Part shown: one piece after another, positions 8,213 to 16,116 of the stretch
How the letters are laid out: each line of letters opens with the position of its first letter
Numbering within the stretch: the stretch's first letter is position 1
NCBI GenBank assembly: GCA_002320815.1
Contig: DCLA01000011.1
Coordinates: forward strand, 1 to 35,037
Reading direction: 5' to 3'
Origin: Myxococcales bacterium UBA1660
GTDB lineage: Bacteria; Myxococcota_A; Polyangia; Polyangiales; Houyiibacteriaceae
DNA: 35,037 bases
Translations under genes and position numbers: made by a program
The notes under the pieces: model-generated
Told to the model about the DNA's origin: nothing
The model's database searches: none
The model's input: the letters and a program-made list of their open reading frames with translations, nothing else

Positions 8213-9677
8213 CGGACCGCTGGGCCGCTATCCCTACCAGGTCATGGGGGTCGCCCTCCTGGGCACCTACCTGACCGCCATCAACACCACCGTCCTCGGC
8301 GTGGCGCTGCCCTCGATCAGCCACGGCCTGGGCGCCACCGGCGACGGCGCCGACTGGATCATCAACTCCTACCTGATGGCCCTGGCGGTCTCCATGCCGC
8401 TCACCGGCTGGCTCGCCGAACGCCTCGGGCGCCGCGGCGCCTTCACCGGCGCGATGGCCACCTTCGCCATCGGCGCGGTGGTGAGCGCGGCGGCGCCGGA
8501 CCTCTCGACCCTCCTGGTCGGCCGGGCCCTGCAGGGTCTCGGCGGCGGTCCCCTGGTCCCCTTGGCCGTCTCCATGATCTACGAGCTCTTCCCGGTGGAG
8601 AAGCGCGGCACCGTCCTGGGCATCTGGGGCGTCGCCGTCGCCGCGGCCCCCGCCGTGGGTCCGCCCCTGGGCGGCTGGCTGGTGACCTACGCGAGCTGGC
8701 GATGGATCTTCGCCGGCCTCGGCGTCGCCGGCACCGTGGGCTTCCTGGTGGGCCGCGCGCTGCTCCGGAACCTGGTGGCCCCCAAGCGGGTCCCCCTGGA
8801 CGTCCGGGGTTGGCTGGCCATCTCCACCGCCACCGTGACCCTGGTCATCCTGGCCCGGCAGGCCCGCACCTGGGGCCTCACCGCGACGCCCACGCTGATC
8901 CTCGCCGCGCTCCTGGTGGTCTCCACCGTCGTCTTCGTGCGCGGCGCCCTCCGGCACCCCAGCCCGGTCCTCGACGTGCGCGTCTTCCGCGAGCGCACCT
9001 TCACCGTGACCATGGCGATCATGGCCATCTTCTCCACCGGCCAGTACGCCCGGCTCAACTTCCTCCCGGTGGAGCTGCAGGTGGTGCGCGGCATGAGCGC
9101 GCTGGACGTCGGCCTCCTGATGGCCCCCGCCGCCCTCGCCGTGGCCCTGGCCATGCCCCTGGGCGGCCGCCTCTCCGACCGCTTCGGCCCGCGGATCCCG
9201 GTCACCGCCGGCCTGACCATCCTGGCCACCTCGATGGCGGGGATCTCCCTGCTCCAGACCGACACCCCGCCGGTCTTCGTCATGCTCCTCCTGGTCGCCC
9301 AGGGCTTCGGCAGCGGCCTCTGCTTCTCGCCGGTCCAGGTCACCGCCATGGCCGCGGTGCACAGCCGGCTCAGCGACCACGCCGCCGCCATGACCCAGCT
9401 CAACCGCCAGGCCGCCGCCGCGGTGGGCACCGCCGTCATGGCCGCCCTCCTCATCGGCCAGGTGGGCGCGGTGGCCCCGGTGGTGGAGACCCCCGCCGAC
9501 GCCCTCGCCGCCCAGGCGGGCTTCAACCTCGTCTTCCAGGTCGCCGCCGCCATCCTCGGCGTCGCCGCCCTCTCGGCCCTGCTCCTCCCCGGCCGGACCG
9601 GTCAGCGCGCCCTGCAGGCCCTCCGCTCCGCCGAGCACGAAGACTTCCTCGCCTCCCTCCCCGACCCCGCCGAGTGA
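8205..9677 (+). CDS. MFS multidrug exporter, DHA2 (EmrB/QacA) family
   Basis: The 490-residue protein is almost wholly hydrophobic, with about 14 predicted membrane segments. It opens with GTYLTAINTTVLGVALPSI, the usual first-helix motif of DHA2 exporters (D/N-x-T-x-V-x-x-ALP). Motif A is GWLAERLGRRGAF between helices 2 and 3, and motif C appears as AAAPAVGPPLGGWLV in helix 5. A second A-like motif, GGRLSDRFGPR, lies near residue 325. It should export hydrophobic compounds using the proton gradient. Its gene overlaps the MarR gene and ends two bases before the convergent HAD gene. No membrane-fusion partner is nearby, so it may work alone. Confidence 0.92.
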   Translation: MSDGPLGRYPYQVMGVALLGTYLTAINTTVLGVALPSISHGLGATGDGADWIINSYLMALAVSMPLTGWLAERLGRRGAFTGAMATFAIGAVVSAAAPDLSTLLVGRALQGLGGGPLVPLAVSMIYELFPVEKRGTVLGIWGVAVAAAPAVGPPLGGWLVTYASWRWIFAGLGVAGTVGFLVGRALLRNLVAPKRVPLDVRGWLAISTATVTLVILARQARTWGLTATPTLILAALLVVSTVVFVRGALRHPSPVLDVRVFRERTFTVTMAIMAIFSTGQYARLNFLPVELQVVRGMSALDVGLLMAPAALAVALAMPLGGRLSDRFGPRIPVTAGLTILATSMAGISLLQTDTPPVFVMLLLVAQGFGSGLCFSPVQVTAMAAVHSRLSDHAAAMTQLNRQAAAAVGTAVMAALLIGQVGAVAPVVETPADALAAQAGFNLVFQVAAAILGVAALSALLLPGRTGQRALQALRSAEHEDFLASLPDPAE

Positions 9678-9691
9678 CTCATCGCTGGAAG
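9670..9691. repeat. 22-bp direct repeat, copy 1 (MFS/HAD junction)
   Basis: This 22-bp sequence, containing GAGTGACTCATCGCTGGAAG, is exactly repeated at 10344-10365. Here it covers the stop codons of the convergent exporter and HAD genes. The two copies bracket the HAD gene. Confidence 0.9.
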
Positions 9692-10356
9692 CCCGCGAGC
9701 GCCGCGCCGAAGAGCTCGGGGACCGAGCCCTCGGTGTAGTCGCGGAGGACCCGGAACGCGCCTGCGCGGTGAAGAGCTTCCGCGGTGGCTCCGTCCGCGA
9801 TGCCCACGAAGGGCAGCCCGAGCGCGCGAGCCGTCGCGGCGTCCCAGAGGGCGTCACCCACGAGGACCTGCCCCTCCGTCGGCCCGACCGACGCCAACGC
9901 GGCGCGCACGATGTCGACGCGCCGCGGCCGGCCATCCGACCCGAAGACGCTCAGCTCGCCGAGCCCCGCATGTCGGAGCTTCGCCTCGGCCGAACGCGCC
10001 CAGCATCCCGTCGCGACCACCACGCACCATCCGACCTGGCGGAGTGCATCGATCGCTGCCCGGGCACCCGGCACGGGTTCGCACGCGGCCGGCCGCTCGG
10101 TGAGCGAGGCTTCGATGCGCCCCGCCAGCGCGTCTCGGAGCTCTCTCAGCTCCGGCGCCGTGGGCGGGCGACCGCGGAAACGGGTAAACGACTCCCGCGC
10201 GATCCCTTCGTCGGACACGTCCGCGTAGGAGCCCCAGTCGGTGTCCAGGTCGATTCCCCAGACCTCGCGAGTCGCCGCGACGAGTCCGGCGGTATCCAGC
10301 GCCGCGCTGCGACAGAGGGTGCCGTCCAAGTCGAAGACGGCTACCGAGTGACTCAT
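9679..10356 (-). CDS. HAD-superfamily hydrolase (phosphatase-like)
   Basis: The 225-residue protein has haloacid-dehalogenase motif I (VFDLDGTLC, both Asp near residues 9 and 11), motif II (VVVATG, Thr), a Lys in EAKLRHAGL and motif III (LVGDALWDAATARALG). A helical cap lies between motifs I and II, so it resembles PGP/Gph-like small-molecule phosphatases. Substrate unknown. ATG 10356 overlaps the astB stop (ATGA), so translation is coupled. The gene is bounded by an exact 22-bp direct repeat at its two ends and reads slightly less G+C-rich than astB, which suggests it was inserted between astB and the exporter. The ending GFQR-stop mirrors the PFQR-stop of AstB because both derive from that repeat. 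Confidence 0.85.
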   Translation of the reverse strand: MSHSVAVFDLDGTLCRSAALDTAGLVAATREVWGIDLDTDWGSYADVSDEGIARESFTRFRGRPPTAPELRELRDALAGRIEASLTERPAACEPVPGARAAIDALRQVGWCVVVATGCWARSAEAKLRHAGLGELSVFGSDGRPRRVDIVRAALASVGPTEGQVLVGDALWDAATARALGLPFVGIADGATAEALHRAGAFRVLRDYTEGSVPELFGAALAGFQR

Positions 10357-10365
10357 CGCTGGAAG
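10344..10365. repeat. 22-bp direct repeat, copy 2 (HAD/astB junction)
   Basis: Exact copy of 9670-9691. Here it spans the last codons and stop of astB and the first codons of the HAD gene. It lies 674 bp from copy 1. Confidence 0.9.
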
Positions 10366-11663
10366 GGGTAGAAGTCGCTGCCCAGGGAGAGGAGCTGGGT
10401 GAGCTCGTCGAGGGCGGTGCGGACCTCGTCGGTCAGGGCCGGGTCGGCCAGGTCGGCGGGGCGGAGCTCTTCGCGGTAGTGCTCGGTGACCCAGGCGCGG
10501 AGGGCGGCCTCGCGCTCGGGGGTGAAGACGCAGCCCTCGTGGACCTCGGCGCGCTCGGCGTCGGTGAGCGGGACGCGGAGCCGTAGACACGCCGGGCCGC
10601 CGCCGTTGTGCATGCTCTGCCGCAGGTCGAGGGTCTCGACGCGGGCCACGAAGCCCTCGGCGACCATGGCCTCCGTGACGGCGCGGGCCCGGGGATCCTC
10701 GGCGCACTCCATCGGCGCGACCAGGACCCAGCCGCCCGGGGTGCTCAGGAGCTGGGAGTTGAAGAGGTAGGTCGTCACCGCCTCGGCGACCGAGAGGTCC
10801 CGGTCCCGGACCACGAAGACCTGGAGCTCGCCGCCCAGCGCGTCGAAGGCCTGGCGCACCCGGGCCAGGGCGTCCTCGGCCTCGAAGGCACGCTCGTGGA
10901 CCAGGAAGTGGTCGCCCGACCCGACGCTGATCACGTCGTTGTGGAAGACCCCGGCGTCGATGGCCGCGGTGGCCTGCTGGATCAGCACCGCCGACCGGAC
11001 CCCGTGGCGCCGCACCAGGGCTTCGCTGGCCTCCCGGGTCTGCCGCGCCGGATAGCGGGTGGGCGCCGGGCCACCGCCGAAGGCGCTGCGCCCGAAGACG
11101 TGGAGCTCGAGCCCGCCGCGCCGGGCGACGAAGCGCGTGTGGTTGGCGGCGCCCTCGTCGCCGAAGGCGCCCATCCCCGGCAGCGGGTCGTGGTGGACGA
11201 AGACCTCGCCGGGGAAGATCCGCCGCAGCGCCCGACCGGTGTGCTCGGGCTCGAGGGAGCGGTGGAAGGTGGAGGCGAGGTTGGCGGGCGTGAAGTGGAC
11301 CCGGCCGTCGAGGGTGTCGGCGCTGGCGGAGACCGTGGCCGCGTTGGCGGTCCACATGGGCGACGCCGAGGACACCGCCGCCAGCAGGTGGGGGGCGGCG
11401 TCGGCGACCGCGCGCAGGACCTCGGCGTCGTCCCCGAGGAAGCCGAGCGCGCGGAGGACGTCCAGCCGGGGCCGGGCGTGGGGCGGAAGGATCCCCTGGG
11501 GGAGCCCCAGGTCCCGGACATGGGCCATCTTGCTCAGGCCCTGGAGCGCGGCCTCCCGCGGCCGCGAGGGCTGCCCGCCGTGGGTGCGCGAGGCGACGTT
11601 GCCGTGCGAGAGGCCCGCGTAGTTGTGGGTGGGGCCGACGAGGCCATCGAAGTTCATCTCCAC
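10353..11663 (-). CDS. astB: N-succinylarginine dihydrolase
   Basis: The product hydrolyses N-succinylarginine to N-succinylornithine, CO2 and ammonia, step two of the arginine succinyltransferase pathway. Family signatures are clear: NFDGLVGPTHNYAGLS at the N-terminus, GDEGAANHTRF with the catalytic Glu, HNDVISVGSGDHFLVHE with the catalytic His region, and SMHNGGGPACLRLRVPL with the nucleophilic Cys near the C-terminus. At about 436 residues it is close to the E. coli enzyme. GTG 11663 is preferred because AAGGG lies 5 bases upstream; ATG 11657 is the alternative. No astA, astC, astD or astE is next to it, so the rest of the pathway must be encoded elsewhere or the enzyme is used alone. It is coupled to the HAD gene by an ATGA overlap. 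Confidence 0.93.
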   Translation of the reverse strand: MEMNFDGLVGPTHNYAGLSHGNVASRTHGGQPSRPREAALQGLSKMAHVRDLGLPQGILPPHARPRLDVLRALGFLGDDAEVLRAVADAAPHLLAAVSSASPMWTANAATVSASADTLDGRVHFTPANLASTFHRSLEPEHTGRALRRIFPGEVFVHHDPLPGMGAFGDEGAANHTRFVARRGGLELHVFGRSAFGGGPAPTRYPARQTREASEALVRRHGVRSAVLIQQATAAIDAGVFHNDVISVGSGDHFLVHERAFEAEDALARVRQAFDALGGELQVFVVRDRDLSVAEAVTTYLFNSQLLSTPGGWVLVAPMECAEDPRARAVTEAMVAEGFVARVETLDLRQSMHNGGGPACLRLRVPLTDAERAEVHEGCVFTPEREAALRAWVTEHYREELRPADLADPALTDEVRTALDELTQLLSLGSDFYPFQR

Positions 11664-11706
11664 GAGTGCCCTTGTCTGGTGTGGCGGCCGCGATTGCAAG
11701 CCCGGC

Positions 11707-11747
11707 CGCGATCGCTGGGCCCCGATCGCGAGTCCGGGGTAACCCCG
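11707..11747. promoter_or_regulatory. Inverted repeats in the astB/lipoprotein divergent promoter
   Basis: CGCGATCG (11707-11714) and CGATCGCG (11723-11730) form perfect 8-bp arms around an 8-base spacer. A second palindrome, CGGGGTAACCCCG, follows at 11735-11747. A copy of GGCCGCGAT at 11685-11693 precedes the first arm and recurs at 11704-11712. Both divergent genes could be controlled from here. Confidence 0.5.
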
Positions 11748-11772
11748 CGCCCCTTCCGCCGTCCGAAGCGCG

Positions 11773-12726
11773 ATGTTCTCTCGCGTCACCGCATTCGCCC
11801 TCCTCGGAGCCCTGGCCTGCTCCGAACCTCCCGCCCCGCCCGCGACCGGGTCGGCCCCCGCCGAGCCCGAGCGCGCCGCGGCCCCGGCCCCCGCCGGACC
11901 CGAGGACGCCGGCCCCATCCCCGAGGCCTGGGTGAACCGCCGGGTCTCGGAGGCCCGCGGTCGCCTGGAGAGCTCCGAAGCGGGCACCTTGATCTGGCAG
12001 GCCATCGAGGCCCACGGCGGCCTGGCCCGCTGGCTCCAGGCCGGGACCCTCACCTTCGGCTTCGACTACCGGCCGATCGGCGCGCCCGAGCGGCGGATGC
12101 ACACCCGGCAGCACGTCGACCTCTGGCGGGCCCGGGCGGTCCACGAGGAGCTCGAGGGCGGCGCCGGCGACCTGGCCCGCTTCGGCTGGGACGGCGAGCG
12201 CTCGTGGATCACCCCCGACGCCGCGGCCTTCCCCAGCCCGGCGCGCTTCTGGTCGCTGACGCCCTACTACTTCGTGGGCATGCCCTTCGTGGTCGCCGAC
12301 CCCGGGGCCCAATACGAGCGGCTCCCCGGTGCGGAGCTCGACGGCCAGCCCTACGACCTGGTGAAGATCACCTACGACCCCGGCACCGGCGACTCGCCGG
12401 ACGACTACTACGTGCTCTACCTGCACCCGGAGAGCCACGAGCTGGCGGCCCTCCGCTACGTGGTGGCCTACCCCGGCTTCTTCCCCGAGGGCGGCCACAC
12501 GCCGGAGAAGATCATGCGCTACACCGACCTCCACGAGGTCGACGGGCTCCGCTTCGCCGGCACCCTGGACACCTACGCCTGGGACGGCGAGGCCGCGACC
12601 CCGGGCGCGAAGGTCACCGAGATCACCGTGGACGACATCGTGATGGCCGAGCCCATCCCCGCCGACCGCTTCGCGCCCCCCGCGGGCGCGGTGGTCAGCG
12701 AGGCCATCGAAGCGACGCCGCGCTGA
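11773..12726 (+). CDS. Lipoprotein of unknown function, possibly LolA-like fold
   Basis: The 317-residue protein has a lipoprotein signal with lipobox LLGALAC (Cys16) and a Pro/Ala-rich linker to about residue 45. The following region has alternating strands with WIT, PYYFVGMPFVVADPG, YDLVKITYDPGTGDSPDDYY and HELAALRYVV. This pattern resembles outer-membrane lipoprotein-sorting (LolA/LolB-like) or DUF6503-type beta proteins, but I cannot name a family with confidence. It probably faces the periplasm. It is transcribed away from astB and lies 38 bases before the zinc-ribbon gene. No clear ribosome-binding site or leaderless -10 box precedes its ATG. Confidence 0.75.
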   Translation: MFSRVTAFALLGALACSEPPAPPATGSAPAEPERAAAPAPAGPEDAGPIPEAWVNRRVSEARGRLESSEAGTLIWQAIEAHGGLARWLQAGTLTFGFDYRPIGAPERRMHTRQHVDLWRARAVHEELEGGAGDLARFGWDGERSWITPDAAAFPSPARFWSLTPYYFVGMPFVVADPGAQYERLPGAELDGQPYDLVKITYDPGTGDSPDDYYVLYLHPESHELAALRYVVAYPGFFPEGGHTPEKIMRYTDLHEVDGLRFAGTLDTYAWDGEAATPGAKVTEITVDDIVMAEPIPADRFAPPAGAVVSEAIEATPR

Positions 12727-12752
12727 CGCCCGCTCGGTCGTTCGAAGTGTGC

Positions 12753-12758
12753 TAACCA
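12753..12758 (+). promoter_or_regulatory. Possible -10 box TAACCA, leaderless spacing
   Basis: TAACCA ends 6 nt before GTG 12765. It lacks the final T of TANNNT but keeps the spacing of the other leaderless candidates in this window. Confidence 0.35.
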
Positions 12759-12764
12759 CGCCCG

Positions 12765-13418
12765 GTGTCCCCCGTCGTCGTCGTGATCGCGGTGCTCTTC
12801 GTGGTGGTGGTCCTCGCCGGCCTCGCCTTCATGCGCCGCTCCGGCGCCGACGAGCTGCCCGGCGCCGTCGGAGGTTCCCCGGCCCTGCGCCCGGCGCCCG
12901 AGACCCGCGACCGCATCTTCTTCCTGCGCTTCGAGGGCGCCGACGACGAGGACTACGTGGGCGGCATCCTCGGCCGCCACGGCGGGAAGACCACCTCGGC
13001 GGCCAAGGCGCGGGAGATGGCCCTCGATCTGGTCCGCGCCGCGCCCACCGCCACCCATGTACACGCCGGCCCCGCGGCCGACGCGCCCGCCGGTCCCGGC
13101 CTCGCCCGCATCGGACTCCCGGGCGGCGTCGTCGTCGGCTTCCACGTCGTCTCCACCCGCAAGCTGGGCACCGTGGCCGACGACACCGACCTGAGCGCGG
13201 TGGTCGCCGAGCTCCGCGCGGTCGCGGCCTTCACCGACGCCGAGCTGCAGAGCGCCGAGCTCATCGGCGCCGAGACCGACGTGGACGCCAACGCACCGGC
13301 CTTGATCGCGGTCGACCCCAGCACCCGGCCCGGCCACCAGCAGTGCAGCTACTGCCGTACCTCCTTCCCCGCCCACGACACCCGCTGCCCCGCCTGCGGC
13401 GCGCGGGTGGGCGTCTGA
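12765..13418 (+). CDS. Membrane-anchored protein with C-terminal zinc ribbon
   Basis: The 217-residue protein starts with one hydrophobic anchor (residues 2-23). Next comes an alpha/beta domain (DRIFFLRFEGADDEDYVGG to about residue 185) and then a zinc ribbon with two CxxC pairs, CSYC and CPAC. The middle domain recalls DUF1517 proteins in its spacing of strands and in a stretch of VVVGFHVVSTRKLGTVAD followed by helices, but this is weak. It is seven bases upstream of the M16 peptidase pair and likely in one operon with it, perhaps as an accessory. GTG 12765 is the only suitable start before the anchor. Confidence 0.7.
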   Translation: MSPVVVVIAVLFVVVVLAGLAFMRRSGADELPGAVGGSPALRPAPETRDRIFFLRFEGADDEDYVGGILGRHGGKTTSAAKAREMALDLVRAAPTATHVHAGPAADAPAGPGLARIGLPGGVVVGFHVVSTRKLGTVADDTDLSAVVAELRAVAAFTDAELQSAELIGAETDVDANAPALIAVDPSTRPGHQQCSYCRTSFPAHDTRCPACGARVGV

Positions 13419-13425
13419 TCCCCGG

Positions 13426-14778
13426 ATGAGCATCGACGCGAAGAAGCTGGCCCAGCGCCTGAACCGCCACGCCCCGAAGAACGCCCAGATCCGCCTGGTC
13501 GCCGAGAAACCCTTCGGGCCCCAGCTCACGGTGCGCACCTGGAACCTGGCCAACGGCCTGCGGGTCCACGTGGTCCCCGACGACAGCGCCCCGGTGGCCG
13601 CCTTCCAGACCTGGCTCCGGGTGGGCTCCCGGGACGAGACGCCGGGCAAGACCGGTCTGGCGCACTTCTTCGAGCACCTGATGTTCAAGGGCACGCCGAG
13701 TCACCCCCAGGGCGAGCTGGACAAGCTCCTGGAGGGCGTCGGCGCCGAGACCAACGCCGCCACCTGGACCGACTGGACCCACTACTACGAGACCCTGCCG
13801 GCGGCGCAGCTCCCCTTGGCGATCACCCTCGAGGCCGATCGCATGCAGTACCTGGCGCTGGACACCGAGCAGCTCGACTCCGAGCGCGAGGTGGTGATCA
13901 GCGAACGCCGGGATCGGGTCGAGGACGACGTCGAGGGGATGACCTCCGAGGTCCTCTTCCGGCAGGCCTTCCGGGAGCACCCCTACGGCTGGCCGACCAT
14001 CGGCTGGATGGCGGACATCGAGAGCTACACCGTCGAGGACTGCCTGCGCTTCTACCGGCAGTACTACGCGCCCAACAACGCCACCGTGGTGGTGGTCGGC
14101 GAGGTGGACGAGCCGATCCTCCTGGGGCTGATCCAGGAAGCCTACGGCGGGATGCGTCGCTCGCGGATCCGTCGGCCGGCCCGCGCGGCCGAGCCCCCTC
14201 AGACCCGCGCACGCCGCAAGCGCCTGCGCTTCCCCACCCACGCGGAGAAGGTCGCCATCGGGCTGCGCAGCCCGGGCCTCGGCGATCCCGACTGGGTCCC
14301 CTTCGCGGTCCTCAACGACATCCTCTTCGGCGGCCGCAGCTCGCGCATGATCCGGCGCCTCGTGCTCCAGGACGAGCTGGTCACCGAGTGCTGGGGCGCG
14401 CTCACGCCCTTCGGCGAACCGGGCCTGATGGAGATGGGCGCCGACCTCCGCGAGGGCGTCACCGCCGAGCGGGTGGAGACGATCCTCTGGGAAGAGATCG
14501 GTCGCCTCCATCGCGAGGGCGTCAGCGAGCGGGAGCTCCTCAAGAGCCAGAGCCGCCTGGAGCTCGGCGTGCTCACCTCCCTGGAGACCGCCGGCGGCAA
14601 GGCCGAACAGATCGGCTTCGACGACACCGTGGTGGGCGACCCCACGGCGTCCTTCGCGCGCCTCGACGCCTACCGCGCCGTCACCCTGGACGACCTCCGC
14701 CACATCGCGGGCACCTACCTGCGCCGACGCAGCTCCACCACCGTCCTCGTGCGGCCCACCGCCGGGAGCCAACGATGA
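13426..14778 (+). CDS. M16-family zinc metallopeptidase, catalytic subunit
   Basis: The 450-residue protein carries the inverted zinc motif HxxEH as HFFEH (H80, E83, H84), with the third ligand Glu160 in VVISERRDR at the canonical 76-residue spacing. LMFKGT and GAETNAATWTDWTHYYETLP are further family signatures. No signal peptide is evident. It encodes the active half of a bacterial two-subunit M16 peptidase, related to mitochondrial processing peptidase beta. The next gene overlaps it (ATGA) and encodes the partner. Targets are unknown; such pairs usually degrade peptides within a closed chamber. Confidence 0.93.
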   Translation: MSIDAKKLAQRLNRHAPKNAQIRLVAEKPFGPQLTVRTWNLANGLRVHVVPDDSAPVAAFQTWLRVGSRDETPGKTGLAHFFEHLMFKGTPSHPQGELDKLLEGVGAETNAATWTDWTHYYETLPAAQLPLAITLEADRMQYLALDTEQLDSEREVVISERRDRVEDDVEGMTSEVLFRQAFREHPYGWPTIGWMADIESYTVEDCLRFYRQYYAPNNATVVVVGEVDEPILLGLIQEAYGGMRRSRIRRPARAAEPPQTRARRKRLRFPTHAEKVAIGLRSPGLGDPDWVPFAVLNDILFGGRSSRMIRRLVLQDELVTECWGALTPFGEPGLMEMGADLREGVTAERVETILWEEIGRLHREGVSERELLKSQSRLELGVLTSLETAGGKAEQIGFDDTVVGDPTASFARLDAYRAVTLDDLRHIAGTYLRRRSSTTVLVRPTAGSQR

Positions 14779-16085
14779 AGCGCTACCGCACTCGCTTCGG
14801 CAGCGACGTCCTCGTCGAGGAGTCCCGCGCCGTCCCCGTGGTCGACCTGGCCATCGTCTGGGACGTGGGCGCCATCGACGACCCCGTCCTGGGCAGCGCG
14901 CGCATGCTCGCCCGCCTGCTCCGCCGGGGCAGCCGGGGCATGGACCCCACCGCCATCGACGAGGTGGCCGCGCTCCTGGGTGGCCGGCTGGGCATCTCCA
15001 TCAGCCGCACCATGATCCGCATCCAGGGCTCGGTGCTCGCGCGGAACCTGGCGCCCTTCGTGGCGCTGCTGGCCAAGATGCTCCGGAAGCCCGCGCTCCG
15101 CGCCGCCGACCTGAAGCGCGAGAAGCGCCGGGTCACCGCCGAGCTCGAAGGGCTCCTCGACGACGACTCGGCCCTCGCCGGCCGCATGTTGCGCCGCGCG
15201 GTGCTCGGCGGCGGCCGCGACGACCACCCGCTCACCCAGCCCGTCGGCGGCACCCTGGCCAGCCTGCGCGAGGTCCAGCGGAGCCACCTGGTCGAGCTCC
15301 ACGGCGAGGCCCTGGTCGGCCGCCGGCTCCTCTTCGGCGCGGCCGGCGACGTCGATCCCGAGGTCTTCCTCGCGCTCTTGGAAGAGACCTTCGGCACCCT
15401 GGCCAAGGGCCGGACGCGCGCGGTGAAGCTCCCCAAGCCGGAGCTCCCCGAGGGCCGCCACGTCTACGTCGTCGACAAGGACGAGCGCAGCCAGACCCAG
15501 CTCGCCATCGGCACCTTGGGTTCGCGGGTCCGGGACCCGGACCTGGCCGCGATGGTCGTCGCCGACACCGCCTTCGGGAGCCTCTTCTCCTCGCGCCTGA
15601 TGCAGGAGGTCCGGGAGAGCCGCGGCTGGAGCTACTCCGCGTACAGTCACCTCGGCGCCGGCCGGCAGCGCGAGACCTGGGCCATGTGGACCCACCCCTC
15701 GGTGGCCAACGCCTACGACTGCGCCGCCCTGGAGATCGGTCTGCTCGAAGACTGGACCGCCCACGGGCTCCGGCCCGAGGAGCTCCGCTTCGCCAAGGAG
15801 TACCTCATCGGCTCCCGCTGCCTGGACGAGGACACCGCCAGCCGCCGGCTGGATCTCGCCCTCGACGCCGTGACCCTCGGGTTCCCCGAGGACCGGCCCC
15901 AGGGCTACGTCCAGCGCATCGGCGCGGTCGACGGCGAGGCCGCCGACGCCGCCGTGCGCAAGCGGCTCGAGCCCGCCCACCTGGCCATCGTCGCCGTGGG
16001 CACCGCCAGCGCGCTGGCGCCGCGGCTCGAGGCGCTCCCCGGGGTCCGCGACGTCACCGTCGTGAAGCCCCGGGACCTGCTCTGA
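14775..16085 (+). CDS. M16-family peptidase-like protein, non-catalytic partner
   Basis: The 436-residue protein has the M16 fold but no HxxEH; the corresponding region reads LGSARMLARLLRRGSRG. The second-domain features of the partner subunit are kept, including a conserved Arg (KDERSQTQLAIG) and Tyr (ESRGWSYSAYS) that in related heterodimers position the substrate. It should pair with the upstream protein to form the closed peptidase. ATG 14775 overlaps the upstream stop as ATGA, giving coupled, roughly equal synthesis. The gene ends at a convergent junction with a small GC hairpin. Confidence 0.9.
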   Translation: MKRYRTRFGSDVLVEESRAVPVVDLAIVWDVGAIDDPVLGSARMLARLLRRGSRGMDPTAIDEVAALLGGRLGISISRTMIRIQGSVLARNLAPFVALLAKMLRKPALRAADLKREKRRVTAELEGLLDDDSALAGRMLRRAVLGGGRDDHPLTQPVGGTLASLREVQRSHLVELHGEALVGRRLLFGAAGDVDPEVFLALLEETFGTLAKGRTRAVKLPKPELPEGRHVYVVDKDERSQTQLAIGTLGSRVRDPDLAAMVVADTAFGSLFSSRLMQEVRESRGWSYSAYSHLGAGRQRETWAMWTHPSVANAYDCAALEIGLLEDWTAHGLRPEELRFAKEYLIGSRCLDEDTASRRLDLALDAVTLGFPEDRPQGYVQRIGAVDGEAADAAVRKRLEPAHLAIVAVGTASALAPRLEALPGVRDVTVVKPRDLL

Positions 16086-16092
16086 TCCGGGA

Positions 16093-16111
16093 GGGCGCCC
16101 CGTCGGCGCCC
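16093..16111. terminator. GC hairpin between convergent genes
   Basis: GGGCGCC (16093-16099) and GGCGCCC (16105-16111) form a perfect 7-bp stem with a 5-base loop, between two convergent stop codons. No U-tract is present, so it is a possible bidirectional terminator of the T-less kind. Confidence 0.5.
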
Positions 16112-16116
16112 GCGGT

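Noticed and set aside
9670..10365. 22-bp repeats as attL/attR of an integrated element
   Set aside because: No integrase, excisionase or tRNA lies between or beside them, and only one gene is enclosed; target duplication or short-homology insertion fits better.
9679..11663. HAD-astB pair as a full arginine degradation operon
   Set aside because: No succinyltransferase, transaminase, semialdehyde dehydrogenase or desuccinylase gene is adjacent; the 30540 aldehyde dehydrogenase is far away and too long to be called AstD.
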